From: Pseudomonas abietaniphila
GTDB taxonomy: Bacteria; Pseudomonadota; Gammaproteobacteria; Pseudomonadales; Pseudomonadaceae
Reading direction: 5' to 3'
Assembly (NCBI RefSeq): GCF_900100795.1
Contig: NZ_FNCO01000009.1
Location: 186,001 to 250,000 of the forward strand
Length of the DNA: 64,000 nt
Notes under the pieces: model-generated
What the model was told of the DNA's origin: nothing
Database searches by the model: none
The model's input: the letters and a program-made list of their open reading frames with translations, nothing else
Shown: positions 26,460 through 35,216 of the stretch, piece after piece
Layout: each line of letters begins with the position of its first letter
Numbering within the stretch: position 1 is the stretch's first letter
Position numbers and translations under genes: made by a program

Positions 26460-27659
26460 CTAAACCACTCCGGCCGCGGCCATCCGCGCCTGGTCCTCGT
26501 CACTGAAACCCAGCTCGCCAAGGATGCTGCCTGTGTGCTGTCCCAATCCCGGCACGCCGTCCATGCGCGGGGTGAACGCTGCGTTGCGTCCCGGGGGCAA
26601 CAGCGATGGCAACGAACCGGACGGGCTGTCCACTTCGCGCCAGCTGTCGCGAGCCTTGAGCTGAGGGTGATTCCACACCCCTTGCATGTCATTGACGCGT
26701 GCGTTGGCGATTTGCGCGCCTTCAAGTCGTGCGACCACCTCGTCCACGCTCAACGAAGCAAACCCATCGACGATGATCTGGCGCAACACCTCACGGTTTT
26801 CCGAGCGTTTGAAGTTGGCCGAGAAACGCTCGTCAGTCGCCAAGGCCTTGTCCAGCAGCACCTTTTCGCAGAACAGCGCCCACTCGCGCTCGTTCTGCAA
26901 GCCGAGCATGATCGTGCCGCCATCACCCGTCGGAAACGGCCCGTACGGGTAGATGGTCGAGTGTGAAGCGCCCGCCCTTGGTGGCTGAGGCGCGCCGTGG
27001 TAGGCGTAATACATCGGATAGCCCATCCACTCCACCAGGCTTTCCAGCATGCTCACGTCGATGCGGCTACCCTCGCCAGTCTTGTCGCGCAGCAACAAGG
27101 CCGACAGGATCCCGGTGTAGGCGTACATGCCGGCGGCAATGTCGGCAATGGAGCATCCAGCCTTGGCCATTTCGTTTTCGCCCGGGCCGCCGGTGACCGA
27201 CAGAAAGCCGCCTTCGCTCTGAATCAGCAGGTCGTAGGCTTTCTTCTTTTCATAAGGGCCGCCTTCGCCGTAGCCGGAAATATCGCACACGATGAGCCGC
27301 GGAAAACGCTCATGCAGCGCCTCGAACGACAGGCCCATGCGGGCCGCCGCACCCGGTGCGAGGTTCTGCACCAGCACGTCGGCCTTACCGAGCAACGACT
27401 CGAGAATGTCGCCCGCCTGGTCCTGCTTGAGGTCCAGCGTCAGGCTTTCCTTGGAACGGTTGGTCCAGACGAAATGCGAGGCCAGGCCATCGACACGCTG
27501 GTCATAACCACGGGCGAAGTCGCCAACGCCCGGACGCTCGACCTTGATCACGCGCGCGCCCAGATCCGCCAGTTGCCGCGTGCAGAACGGCGCCGCGATC
27601 GCGTGCTCCAGGCTGACGACGGTGATGCCGTCCAGTGGACGGGGAGTTTGTTGAGTCAT
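26460..27659 (-). CDS. ict: Itaconate CoA-transferase (CaiB/BaiF family III)
   Basis: A 399-residue family III CoA-transferase. The N-terminal PLDGITVVSLEHAIAAPF opening and the AYDLLIQSEGG motif are visible, and D143 in that motif is the expected aspartyl nucleophile. It would move CoA from succinyl-CoA to itaconate. The start at 27659 follows GAGAGG; the frame to 27806 runs into a palindromic repeat and is rejected. A repeat element (27686-27820) separates it from the MmgE/PrpD gene upstream. Confidence 0.87.
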   Translation of the reverse strand: MTQQTPRPLDGITVVSLEHAIAAPFCTRQLADLGARVIKVERPGVGDFARGYDQRVDGLASHFVWTNRSKESLTLDLKQDQAGDILESLLGKADVLVQNLAPGAAARMGLSFEALHERFPRLIVCDISGYGEGGPYEKKKAYDLLIQSEGGFLSVTGGPGENEMAKAGCSIADIAAGMYAYTGILSALLLRDKTGEGSRIDVSMLESLVEWMGYPMYYAYHGAPQPPRAGASHSTIYPYGPFPTGDGGTIMLGLQNEREWALFCEKVLLDKALATDERFSANFKRSENREVLRQIIVDGFASLSVDEVVARLEGAQIANARVNDMQGVWNHPQLKARDSWREVDSPSGSLPSLLPPGRNAAFTPRMDGVPGLGQHTGSILGELGFSDEDQARMAAAGVV

Positions 27660-27685
27660 GTGTGGAAACCTCTCATACGCTCCCT

Positions 27686-27820
27686 TGTAGGAGCGTGGCT
27701 TGTCCCGCGATCTGCCGGATACCGGCAGTAAAACCAGACACCTCGGTGTGCCAGACACTCCGGGAACTCCGAATTTGCTGCCACTACGCGGCAGATCGCG
27801 GGACAAGCCACGCTCCTACA
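27686..27820. repeat. Extragenic palindromic repeat inside the itaconate operon
   Basis: It begins TGTAGGAGCGTGGCTTGTCC and ends with the complementary GGACAAGCCACGCTCCTACA, and has the internal CTGCCGGATACCGGCAG hairpin. It falls between the ict and MmgE/PrpD genes of one minus-strand operon, so it may affect relative expression. Confidence 0.82.
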
Positions 27821-27836
27821 AAGGTTGGCGTTCGCT

Positions 27837-29186
27837 TTAAATCAAATCAGCCAAATCCCGCGCATCGCGCAGGTGCCAGACACGCTCGATCAAGGCTTGG
27901 CCCTGCTCCGGCGTGCGGGCACCGGAGAACGCTAACAGGCGCTGAACCTTGTCCTCCAACTCCCGCCGCGACAAGGTATTGCCCGGATCGCCCTTCGGAT
28001 CATCAATGGCAGCCGTCAGCGTGCGTCCGTCAGTGGTCGTCACGACCACCCGTCCCAGCCAACGCGCCGGGTAGGCGCCATCGACTTCCGGGTCGAGTTC
28101 CATCGTCACTTTTTCACGGAAGGCCGCCACGTCGGCATCGGTCAGCGCCAGATCGCGGAACTCGATCAGCTGCGCACTGCCATGTACGGCGATCAGGCCC
28201 AGCACGGCGCCCATCGAGAACTTGGCCTGGTGCACGGTCTGCGGCACATCGACCCGCCCCAGCACATCGATCGCCCCTTGGTGAACACGCGTGACGACCT
28301 TGGCGATCTGGTCATGACGCAGGTGCTCGCGCTGCATCAGGTGCAACAGCGCATCGGCCGCCGGATGCGTATGACGGCACGAGGCATGGAACTTGAACGA
28401 GGTTTCCACCAGCGCCCAACGCGAGCCAAGCCGGTCGGACAACTTGCCCGGGTCGCTGTCGGTCGACATGCCCGCCGCCATGCCCTGGTCACCTTCGAGA
28501 ATGTTGCGCGCGCCAGTCAGACCGTCTTGGGTCATATAGGCGGCGAGCAAGCCGTCCGCCGCCGCTTTGGCGGTGTGCAGCTGTTTCGAGTCGGCGGCGT
28601 CGCGCAGGAATTCCCACAAACCGGCCGCCTGTGTCCCGGCGCTGCCCAGCAGGTTGATGAACTGCTCTTTGTCGAAATTCAGCAGCTTGCCCACTGCGAC
28701 CGCTGCGGCGAGGGTGCCGACCGTGGCCGTGGTGTGAAAGATGCGGTAGTGCGAGCGGCCCATGAACTCGCCGATGCGGATCCCGGCTTCGTAACCGGCC
28801 ACCGAAGCGAGCAACAGGTCCTGCCCGGATTTATCCAGGTCCTGCGCCGCGGCCAGCACCGCGGAGAACACCACGGTCGCCGGGTGCAACACCGAACTGT
28901 TGTGCAGATCATCCTGCTCGACCAAGTGCGAGGACGCACCGTTGACCAGCGCCGCGAAGTAAGCCGAGGTGCCGCGTCCGTTAACCAGAATCTTCGACTT
29001 GCCGTCTGCCGGCCCCATGCGCTCGGCATAACGTTCGAAGATCGGAATCGGCCGCGCGCCCTGACTGGCGAGGCCGGAGCCGATCCAGTCCAGAAACAGG
29101 TCTTCGGTCCGGTCCAGCACATGGCCCGGGATCTGTTCGTAGGTCAGCTCGGCGAGGAAGCCCGCCAATGCCTGGGTATGACTCAT
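27837..29186 (-). CDS. MmgE/PrpD family protein (itaconate locus)
   Basis: A 449-residue protein of the MmgE/PrpD family (2-methylcitrate dehydratase, cis-aconitate decarboxylase and relatives), at the usual family length. The NGASSHLVEQDDLHNSSV motif and the KFHASCRHTHPAADAL segment are typical. The family handles C5-C7 tricarboxylates or their breakdown products, so a hydratase or isomerase step on a C5 dicarboxylate is plausible, but the substrate is not known. A GAGGACACCGAG ribosome site precedes the start. It stands 10 bases after the acyl-CoA dehydrogenase gene. Confidence 0.85.
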   Translation of the reverse strand: MSHTQALAGFLAELTYEQIPGHVLDRTEDLFLDWIGSGLASQGARPIPIFERYAERMGPADGKSKILVNGRGTSAYFAALVNGASSHLVEQDDLHNSSVLHPATVVFSAVLAAAQDLDKSGQDLLLASVAGYEAGIRIGEFMGRSHYRIFHTTATVGTLAAAVAVGKLLNFDKEQFINLLGSAGTQAAGLWEFLRDAADSKQLHTAKAAADGLLAAYMTQDGLTGARNILEGDQGMAAGMSTDSDPGKLSDRLGSRWALVETSFKFHASCRHTHPAADALLHLMQREHLRHDQIAKVVTRVHQGAIDVLGRVDVPQTVHQAKFSMGAVLGLIAVHGSAQLIEFRDLALTDADVAAFREKVTMELDPEVDGAYPARWLGRVVVTTTDGRTLTAAIDDPKGDPGNTLSRRELEDKVQRLLAFSGARTPEQGQALIERVWHLRDARDLADLI

Positions 29187-29196
29187 CTCGGTGTCC

Positions 29197-30360
29197 TCAG
29201 AAGCTGCGTGGCAGTTCGAGCAAGTGCTCGGCGACGTAGGAAAGAATCAGGTTGGTGGAAATCGGCGCGACCTGATACAGACGGGTCTCGCGGAATTTGC
29301 GCTCCACGTCGTATTCGCAGGCAAAGCCGAAACCGCCGTGGGTCTGCAGACACGCGTTGGCCGCTTCCCATGAAGCTTTGGCGGCGAGGTACTTGGCCAT
29401 GTTGGCACTGGCGCCGGCGTTTTTGCCGCTGTCGTATTCCTCGCAGGCACGCCAACGCATCAGGTCGGCGGCTTCGATCTCGATGTGCGCTTCGGCAATC
29501 GGGAACTGCACGCCCTGGTTCTGCCCAATCGGGCGACCAAACACCACGCGGTCGCGGGCATAGGCCGCGGATTTCTCAATGAACCAGCGACCGTCGCCAA
29601 TGCACTCGGCGGCGATCAGGGTGCGCTCGGCGTTCAGGCCATCGAGGATGTACCTGAAGCCCTTGCCCTCTTCACCAATCAGACTGTCGGCCGGAAGCTC
29701 AAGGTTGTCGAAGAACAGTTCGTTGGTTTCGTGATTGACCATGTTGGCGATGGGCTGAACGGTCAGGCCTTTGCCGATGGCTTCACGCAGGTCGACCAGG
29801 AAGATCGACATGCCTTCGGATTTCTTCTTCACCTCAGCCAACGGCGTGGTGCGCGCCAGCAGGATCATCAGGTCGGAGTGCTGAATGCGCGAGATCCAGA
29901 CCTTCTGGCCGTTGATCACGTACTTGTCGCCCTGCTTCACCGCCGTGGTCTTGATCTTGGTGGTGTCGGTGCCGGTGGTGGGCTCGGTGACGCCCATCGA
30001 TTGCAGGCGCAGCTCGCCGCTGGCGAGCTTGGGCAGGTAGTAGCGCTTCTGTTCCTCGCTGCCATGACGCAACAGGGTGAACATGTTGTACATCTGGCCG
30101 TGCACGGTGCCGGAGTTGCCGCCGCAGGCGTTTACCTCTTCGAGAATGACCGAGGCTTCGGCCAGGCCCAGACCTGAACCGCCATATTCTTCCGGGATCA
30201 TCGCCGACAGCCAGCCCGCGTCGGTCAGCGCCTTGACGAAGGCTTCGGGGAAGCCCTTTTCTTCATCGATCTTGCGCCAGTATTCAGCCGGGAACTCGGC
30301 ACAGAGGGCGCGCACGCCTTCGCGGATGGCATTCAGGTCTTCGTTTTCGTATGGATTCAT
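29197..30360 (-). CDS. Acyl-CoA dehydrogenase (itaconate locus)
   Basis: A 387-residue flavoprotein with the three-domain acyl-CoA dehydrogenase layout (TEPTTGTDTTKIKTTA and GQKVWISRIQHSD segments, then CLQTHGGFGFACEYDVERKF). The usual catalytic glutamate in the C-terminal YEGT motif is absent: the segment reads RLYQVAPISTN. A glutamate (E245) instead sits in LNAERTLIAAE, the position used by isovaleryl-CoA-type enzymes that act on branched chains. This is inference from sequence. A C5 branched substrate such as methylsuccinyl-CoA would fit the locus. Confidence 0.87.
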   Translation of the reverse strand: MNPYENEDLNAIREGVRALCAEFPAEYWRKIDEEKGFPEAFVKALTDAGWLSAMIPEEYGGSGLGLAEASVILEEVNACGGNSGTVHGQMYNMFTLLRHGSEEQKRYYLPKLASGELRLQSMGVTEPTTGTDTTKIKTTAVKQGDKYVINGQKVWISRIQHSDLMILLARTTPLAEVKKKSEGMSIFLVDLREAIGKGLTVQPIANMVNHETNELFFDNLELPADSLIGEEGKGFRYILDGLNAERTLIAAECIGDGRWFIEKSAAYARDRVVFGRPIGQNQGVQFPIAEAHIEIEAADLMRWRACEEYDSGKNAGASANMAKYLAAKASWEAANACLQTHGGFGFACEYDVERKFRETRLYQVAPISTNLILSYVAEHLLELPRSF

Positions 30361-30426
30361 CGTGTCTGCTCGCGTCTGCCAGCCGCCCGTGTATAGCCGG
30401 GCCTGGCGATCTATAAGAAGAAGGGT

Positions 30427-31266
30427 TCAGTCGAAGCTGACTTCAGCGCTCTGCGCGACACCGGCTTCATTACCCGCCCACAGCTGCGCTTTGCCGGGTT
30501 CGACGATGCGACCGCCGACGCGAAACGCATCAGGGACGTTCAGCGGCCGGACGCCGCGATAAGCGAAATGACGCACGCGCTTGCCCGGGTTGCCACGGAT
30601 AAAGGCACGCAGGTTGAACGTGGCGATCATCGGACCATGCACCACCAGCCCCGGGTAGCCTTCGGTCTCGGTCACGTAGGGGTAGTCGTAGTGGATGCGA
30701 TGACCGTTGAAGGTCACGGCCGAATAACGGAACAGCAGGGTCGGCGTCGGCTCGACGGTCTCGCTCCAGTCACCCTGCGCAGGCGGCTCGCCGCTGGTGA
30801 GCTTGGGCGGATTGGGTTCGCGGTACACGATGTCCTGTTCTTCGCGCACGCACAGTTCGCCATGCTGCGAATAGTCGTGACGCACCGTCACGAACAGCAG
30901 CGAACCCGTGCGGCCGTGCTTTTCTTCGATGTGCAGGATGGTCGACAGACGATGGGCATCCGCGCCGACGATCAGCGGCTGGATGAATTCCACGCGCCCC
31001 CCGGCCCACATCCGATTGCGGTTGTCGGCGGGAGGCAAAAAGCCGCCGCGCGCGGGGTGACCGTCGCCGCCCAGCTGCGCTTCAAACACCGGTTCCTGAA
31101 AAAAGCACCACTGCCACAGTGGCGGTAATGCATCACCATCGGCAGGCGTGGGCTCGCCAAAGGTGGCGGCAATGCGCTTGATCAGGTTGTGGCTCAAGTG
31201 ATCCTGCGCTTGCTCGGTTCGACCAATCCAGGCACTGAAATCCACAGGCGAATCTGAAGCACTCAT
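30427..31266 (-). CDS. ich: Itaconyl-CoA hydratase (MaoC/HTD2-like)
   Basis: A 279-residue hotdog-type hydratase, similar to itaconyl-CoA and mesaconyl-CoA hydratases. The N-terminal part holds PPLWQWCFFQEP, and the C-terminal part the catalytic segment FNGHRIHYDYPY with the GLVVHGPM strand. It would add water to itaconyl-CoA to give citramalyl-CoA. It is the first gene of the minus-strand operon, divergent from the LysR regulator. An AAGGTTCC site lies upstream of the ATG. Confidence 0.87.
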   Translation of the reverse strand: MSASDSPVDFSAWIGRTEQAQDHLSHNLIKRIAATFGEPTPADGDALPPLWQWCFFQEPVFEAQLGGDGHPARGGFLPPADNRNRMWAGGRVEFIQPLIVGADAHRLSTILHIEEKHGRTGSLLFVTVRHDYSQHGELCVREEQDIVYREPNPPKLTSGEPPAQGDWSETVEPTPTLLFRYSAVTFNGHRIHYDYPYVTETEGYPGLVVHGPMIATFNLRAFIRGNPGKRVRHFAYRGVRPLNVPDAFRVGGRIVEPGKAQLWAGNEAGVAQSAEVSFD

Positions 31267-31351
31267 GGCAAGGAACCTTCTGCGTTTGTTGTTATTGGCA
31301 GATCATGGGAGCTGTCCGGCATTCTGTGAATTTGCATTTGCATATACCGGC

Positions 31352-31368
31352 GTTCATGTATGCTGAAC
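31352..31368. promoter_or_regulatory. Candidate LysR box controlling the itaconate operon
   Basis: GTTCATGTATGCTGAAC is a 17-bp inverted repeat (GTTCA-N7-TGAAC) containing T-N11-A. It lies 27 bases before the LysR start and 86 bases from the ich start, between the divergent promoters. Confidence 0.72.
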
Positions 31369-31394
31369 GCTTTCTGCAATGTTCGGACACAACC

Positions 31395-32279
31395 ATGCAC
31401 TTCGACCTGGCTGACTTGCGCCTCTTCATTCACATCGGTGAATCCCCAAGCCTGACCCAGGGCGCTCGCCGTGCTTTTCTGTCTCCTGCTGCCGCCAGTG
31501 CGCGCATTAAGGCACTTGAGGGTCAGCTCGATACGCGCCTGCTCTATCGCGACAGCCGGGGGGTCGAACTGACCCCGGCCGGGCAACGTCTGCTCAAGCA
31601 CGCGCGGCTGATCATGAGTCAGGTGGATTACCTGAAGAGTGAGTTCACCCATTACGGGACAGACTCGGCCGGGCACATCCGCATCTTCGCCAACACCACC
31701 GCCGTGACCGAGTTTTTGCCTGAAGTACTGGCCGGGTTTCTTGCCAAGCGGCCAGGCGTGACGGTGGACCTGCAGGAACGGTTATCGCGCGACATCGTGC
31801 GCGGCGTGCTCGACGGCAGCACCGACATAGGCATCATTGCCGGCCCCGTCGAAGCCGCAGGCTTGCAGATCATCCACTTCAGCACCGACCGCCTGGTGCT
31901 GACGGTGCCAGAAGGACACGAGCTTTCGAAGCAGAAGAAAGTCACGCTCAAACAGACCCTGGCGTTTCAGCACATCGGTCTGCACGAAGGCAGCACGTTG
32001 TTGAGTTTTCTACGCGATCACGTCGAGCGGCTGGGACAGAATCTTTCGTTGCGGATTCAGGTGTCGAGCTTCGAAGCGATTTGCCGGATGGTGGAAGCGG
32101 GCGTGGGCATCGGCATCATCCCCGAGTCGGCGGCACTGCGGCACAGCAAAACCATGAAGCTGGTGACCATTGAGCTGGACGAGCCATGGGCTGTACGCGA
32201 GCGCAGCATTCTGGTCCGGGAACTGGACGCCCTGCCAGGCGTGGTCAGGGCGTTGATTGCGACGTTGATGCCGGGTTAG
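31395..32279 (+). CDS. LysR-family regulator of the itaconate locus
   Basis: A 294-residue LysR regulator with the winged helix in residues 1-60 (LADLRLFIHIGESPSLTQGA) and an effector domain. It is divergent from ich, as the LysR gene is in the P. aeruginosa itaconate cluster, where it is named RipR or ItcR. The frame extends upstream to 31305, but the ATG at 31395 gives the normal LysR N-terminus. It probably activates the operon in response to itaconate. Confidence 0.85.
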   Translation: MHFDLADLRLFIHIGESPSLTQGARRAFLSPAAASARIKALEGQLDTRLLYRDSRGVELTPAGQRLLKHARLIMSQVDYLKSEFTHYGTDSAGHIRIFANTTAVTEFLPEVLAGFLAKRPGVTVDLQERLSRDIVRGVLDGSTDIGIIAGPVEAAGLQIIHFSTDRLVLTVPEGHELSKQKKVTLKQTLAFQHIGLHEGSTLLSFLRDHVERLGQNLSLRIQVSSFEAICRMVEAGVGIGIIPESAALRHSKTMKLVTIELDEPWAVRERSILVRELDALPGVVRALIATLMPG

Positions 32280-32380
32280 CGAAAACACCGCACTCACTGA
32301 AAGTGCCCGTATGGCTGTCTGATCTGGAGCGTCAAAAATTCAGTCTTCATCCGGATGCGGCGGGTCAGGCGCCTCAGCAC

Positions 32381-32779
32381 TCAGATCCACACGTCATTTT
32401 GCGCCGTGCGCTCGTTGGTGTCGTCGCCGGTATTGATCACGCCGGCCGGCTCGATCAGCATCAGCTTCACTTCTTTCTCGGCATAGGGTTTGTGCTCCAG
32501 GCCCTTTGGCACGACGTACAACTCGCCGGCGTTGAGCTCGACGAAGCCGTCACGAAAATCGATGCGCAGGCAGCCTTCGAGCACGATGAAGGTTTCATCG
32601 GTGTCGGCGTGGCTGTGCCACAAAAAGTCCCCTTCCAGGCGCGCCAGCTTGAACTGGTAGTCGTTCATTTGTGCAACGACCTTGGGCTGCCATTGCTCGG
32701 TGAACAGGCTGTATTTCTGAGCGAAGTTGATGGGTGTACGGACGGTTGAGCGGGTATGCGCGGTATCGGGGATAGACAC
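32381..32779 (-). CDS. Cupin-domain protein, 132 residues
   Basis: A single small cupin. The metal-binding pattern is visible as WHSHADTDETFIVLEG (motif 1) and PKGLEHKPYAE (motif 2). The function is not known; such proteins are isomerases, dioxygenases or sugar-binding proteins. It converges with the preceding LysR gene, and the gap to the next gene (222 bases) can hold divergent promoters. Confidence 0.75.
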   Translation of the reverse strand: MSIPDTAHTRSTVRTPINFAQKYSLFTEQWQPKVVAQMNDYQFKLARLEGDFLWHSHADTDETFIVLEGCLRIDFRDGFVELNAGELYVVPKGLEHKPYAEKEVKLMLIEPAGVINTGDDTNERTAQNDVWI

Positions 32780-33002
32780 GTGAGCGACTCCAAAGGGTTC
32801 GGTGGAGCGGTGAATCTAAGGGGTACCCGCCGGGAACGTCTTGTACGTTATTGCAAGCGCCATGGCTGTTACCTGTGACGCAGATTCATAGCAGGTGTGC
32901 CAGCAAGGGGCTTTTTCCTCTTTCAGGAACGGCATAGGCTGAACTCAACCCTGGACATTCGAGCATCCCGGGATTCAGATCACCTACCGTGAGCAGCCGC
33001 CG

Positions 33003-33539
33003 ATGAGCACACCCGCCAAGCCAGACGAACTCGACATTCCCTATCAATTGCCACAAGTGCCGTATATGACGCCAGACATGGTGCACCCTGGCGTGCTCAC
33101 GACCTGGCTCGACGACGACAACCTCTGGGTGCCAGTGACCCGTTCCGTTTCATTCAAGCCGCTGCTGCTCAGCACCACCGGGGGCTACTACATCAACCTG
33201 CTGCGCGTTCGCCAGAGTGGTGTGCTGTCCCGTCATCGCCACAGCGGCGGGGTTCACGCGATCGTGTTGAAAGGCCGCTGGTATTACCTGGAGCACGACT
33301 GGGTCGCCGAAGAGGGCTCTTTTGCCTACGAGCCGCCAGGTGAAACCCATACTTTGTTCGTGCCGGAAGACGTCGAGGAAATGATCACCTGGTTTCACGT
33401 TCAGGGCGGCTACACCTATGTCGATCCTCAGGGTGTCGCGGTCGGCTACGAAGACGTGTTCACCAAGCTTGAAGCCGCACGTAAACACTACAAATCCCTG
33501 GGCCTGCCTGACGATTACATCGAGCAGTTCATTCGCTGA
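33003..33539 (+). CDS. Cupin protein, 2,4'-dihydroxyacetophenone dioxygenase-like
   Basis: A 178-residue cupin. The N-terminus (LPQVPYMTPDMVHPGVLTTW region) and the metal motif RHRHSGGVHAIVLKG resemble 2,4'-dihydroxyacetophenone dioxygenase-type cupins, which bind iron and cleave an aryl ketone. The GETHTLFVPED segment is motif 2. The substrate is unknown. A LysR gene follows 104 bases later in the same direction, so it may be its regulator. Confidence 0.7.
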   Translation: MSTPAKPDELDIPYQLPQVPYMTPDMVHPGVLTTWLDDDNLWVPVTRSVSFKPLLLSTTGGYYINLLRVRQSGVLSRHRHSGGVHAIVLKGRWYYLEHDWVAEEGSFAYEPPGETHTLFVPEDVEEMITWFHVQGGYTYVDPQGVAVGYEDVFTKLEAARKHYKSLGLPDDYIEQFIR

Positions 33540-33643
33540 GTGGTGCCGCGAGAGACGACAGGCGCGCCGTGGGCGCGTTTGTTGTTCGAGGGTCGAAATA
33601 CTGGCAGGCTGCATGGCAAATCACAGGCGGTCACGAGAGGCGG

Positions 33644-34543
33644 ATGGATAACTACTCACAGATGCTGGCGTTCATGTGGGCGACCGAACACGGCAGCTTT
33701 TCCGCTGCAGGGCGCGCGCACGGGCTGACCCCGTCAGCGGTGAGCAAGCTGATCACTCGCCTTGAAAACCGCTTGCAGGCCCGGCTTTTTCAGCGCGGCA
33801 CACGCAGCCTCACCCTGACGGAAGAAGGCTCGGCGTACCTGCTCAGCGCGCGCGAAGTCATTAATGCCATGGCCGAAGCGGACTCGCTGGCCGAAGCCTT
33901 TCCGAACCGGGTCAGCGGATCGCTGCGCATCCACACCATGACCACGTTCGCCAAACACCAGATTCTGCCGTGGCTGCCGGAATTCCTGTCCACTTACCCG
34001 GGGCTGACCGTCGACATTCAGGTGGGCGCGCAGTACGTGGACACTTTCGATCAGGGGCTGGATGTCGCAATCCACAGCGGCGTGCTGTCTGACTCGTCCC
34101 GAGTGGCGAAAAAGATCGGCGAAAGCGCGTGGATCACCTGCGCGTCGCCCGCGTACCTGGCGCGACGAGGCACGCCGTCCCGGCCGCAGGACTTGCTCGC
34201 CCACGACTGCTTCAATTTTGGTTTCACCAGCGCCTGGAACAACTGGCGGTTCTCGACACCGGAAGGCGTGGTGACGGTGCCCATCACGCCCAAAGCGGCG
34301 TTCGCTCAAGGAGACCTGCTACGCGAGATAGCGCTGGGCGGAGCAGGAATCGTGCGCTTGGCGCAGTTTCACATCGGCGAAGACATTCGTGCCGGGCGAC
34401 TCGTCCCGTTGCTGACCGAATTCGACCTGCCGGACAAAGAGCCGCTGTACCTGATCTATTCGAACAGAAAGCACCTGAGCCCCAGAATCCGCGTGTTTCG
34501 CGATTTTCTGGAGAACAGGCTGCGGGAGTCGCCTTGGGATTAA
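33644..34543 (+). CDS. LysR-family regulator next to the cupin gene
   Basis: A 299-residue LysR regulator. The winged helix is at the start (MLAFMWATEHGSFSAAGRAHGL, then SAVSKLITRLENRLQARLF), and an effector domain follows. The ATG at 33644 begins MDNYSQM; the longer frame from 33569 is not chosen. No clear T-N11-A palindrome is seen upstream. Confidence 0.85.
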   Translation: MDNYSQMLAFMWATEHGSFSAAGRAHGLTPSAVSKLITRLENRLQARLFQRGTRSLTLTEEGSAYLLSAREVINAMAEADSLAEAFPNRVSGSLRIHTMTTFAKHQILPWLPEFLSTYPGLTVDIQVGAQYVDTFDQGLDVAIHSGVLSDSSRVAKKIGESAWITCASPAYLARRGTPSRPQDLLAHDCFNFGFTSAWNNWRFSTPEGVVTVPITPKAAFAQGDLLREIALGGAGIVRLAQFHIGEDIRAGRLVPLLTEFDLPDKEPLYLIYSNRKHLSPRIRVFRDFLENRLRESPWD

Positions 34544-34580
34544 TGCCATGCATCCGCGCGCCTGAGCGCAGGCACAGACG

Positions 34581-35216
34581 TCAGAACGTCGGCGGCGACA
34601 CCGCGCTGACCACCACGCACACTTCATCGAAGGGGTTTCTCATCCGGTGCGGCAGGCGGCTGTCGAAGTAGTACGCGTCTCCGACCGACAGGACCCGCAC
34701 CTCATCGCCCACGGTCATTTCCAGCCGGCCTTCGATGATGATGCCGCCCTCCTCGGCTTCGTGGGAGTAAAGCTCTTCGCCTTCCTGGCCGGTGTCGGCG
34801 CCGGGTTCGTAGCGTTCGTGCAGGATCATCATCGAGCTGTTGGTCAGGTTGGCGCCCACCTGTCGATACGACAGCATTTTGCCGTCCGCCAGTTCGACCA
34901 GCTCGTTGGCCTTGTAGAACACCGCGCGATCGACCACGGCGGAGTCTGAAAAAAACACGCTCAAGGTCACGTTGAGTGGCTTGAGCAAGCGCTTGAGGAT
35001 ACTGACTGAGGGGCTGGATTTGTCCCGCTCGATGATCGACAGCGTGGCGTGAGGCACGCCTGCCAGTTCGGCGAGGCCGCGTATGGACAAGCCCCGGCTT
35101 TGTCGGAGGGCCTTGAGCCGCGCACCGACGGAGTCGGTTTCTTCGCCCGCGATCTCGTCTTCAGGCGGCTCTTCCGGCGCGTGGGGGTTGCGGCTGATCG
35201 CCGGCGTATCGGTCAC
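34581..35216 (-). CDS. XRE-family regulator with C-terminal cupin domain
   Basis: A 211-residue regulator. An N-terminal helix-turn-helix (KALRQSRGLSIRGLAELAG, PHATLSIIERDKSSPSVSIL, about residues 30-80) is followed by a cupin domain (ELYSHEAEEGGIIIEGRLEM and DSRLPHRMRNPFDE). It is a PuuR-like layout. GTG at 35216 is chosen as start because GAGGAATAACACC precedes it. It is divergent from the ABC transporter operon and probably controls it. Confidence 0.8.
   Translation of the reverse strand: MTDTPAISRNPHAPEEPPEDEIAGEETDSVGARLKALRQSRGLSIRGLAELAGVPHATLSIIERDKSSPSVSILKRLLKPLNVTLSVFFSDSAVVDRAVFYKANELVELADGKMLSYRQVGANLTNSSMMILHERYEPGADTGQEGEELYSHEAEEGGIIIEGRLEMTVGDEVRVLSVGDAYYFDSRLPHRMRNPFDEVCVVVSAVSPPTF

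Noticed and set aside
28182..29582. 466-codon plus-strand frame across the MmgE/PrpD gene
   Set aside because: It is the antisense shadow of well-supported minus-strand genes and has low-complexity, histidine- and arginine-rich content with no family.
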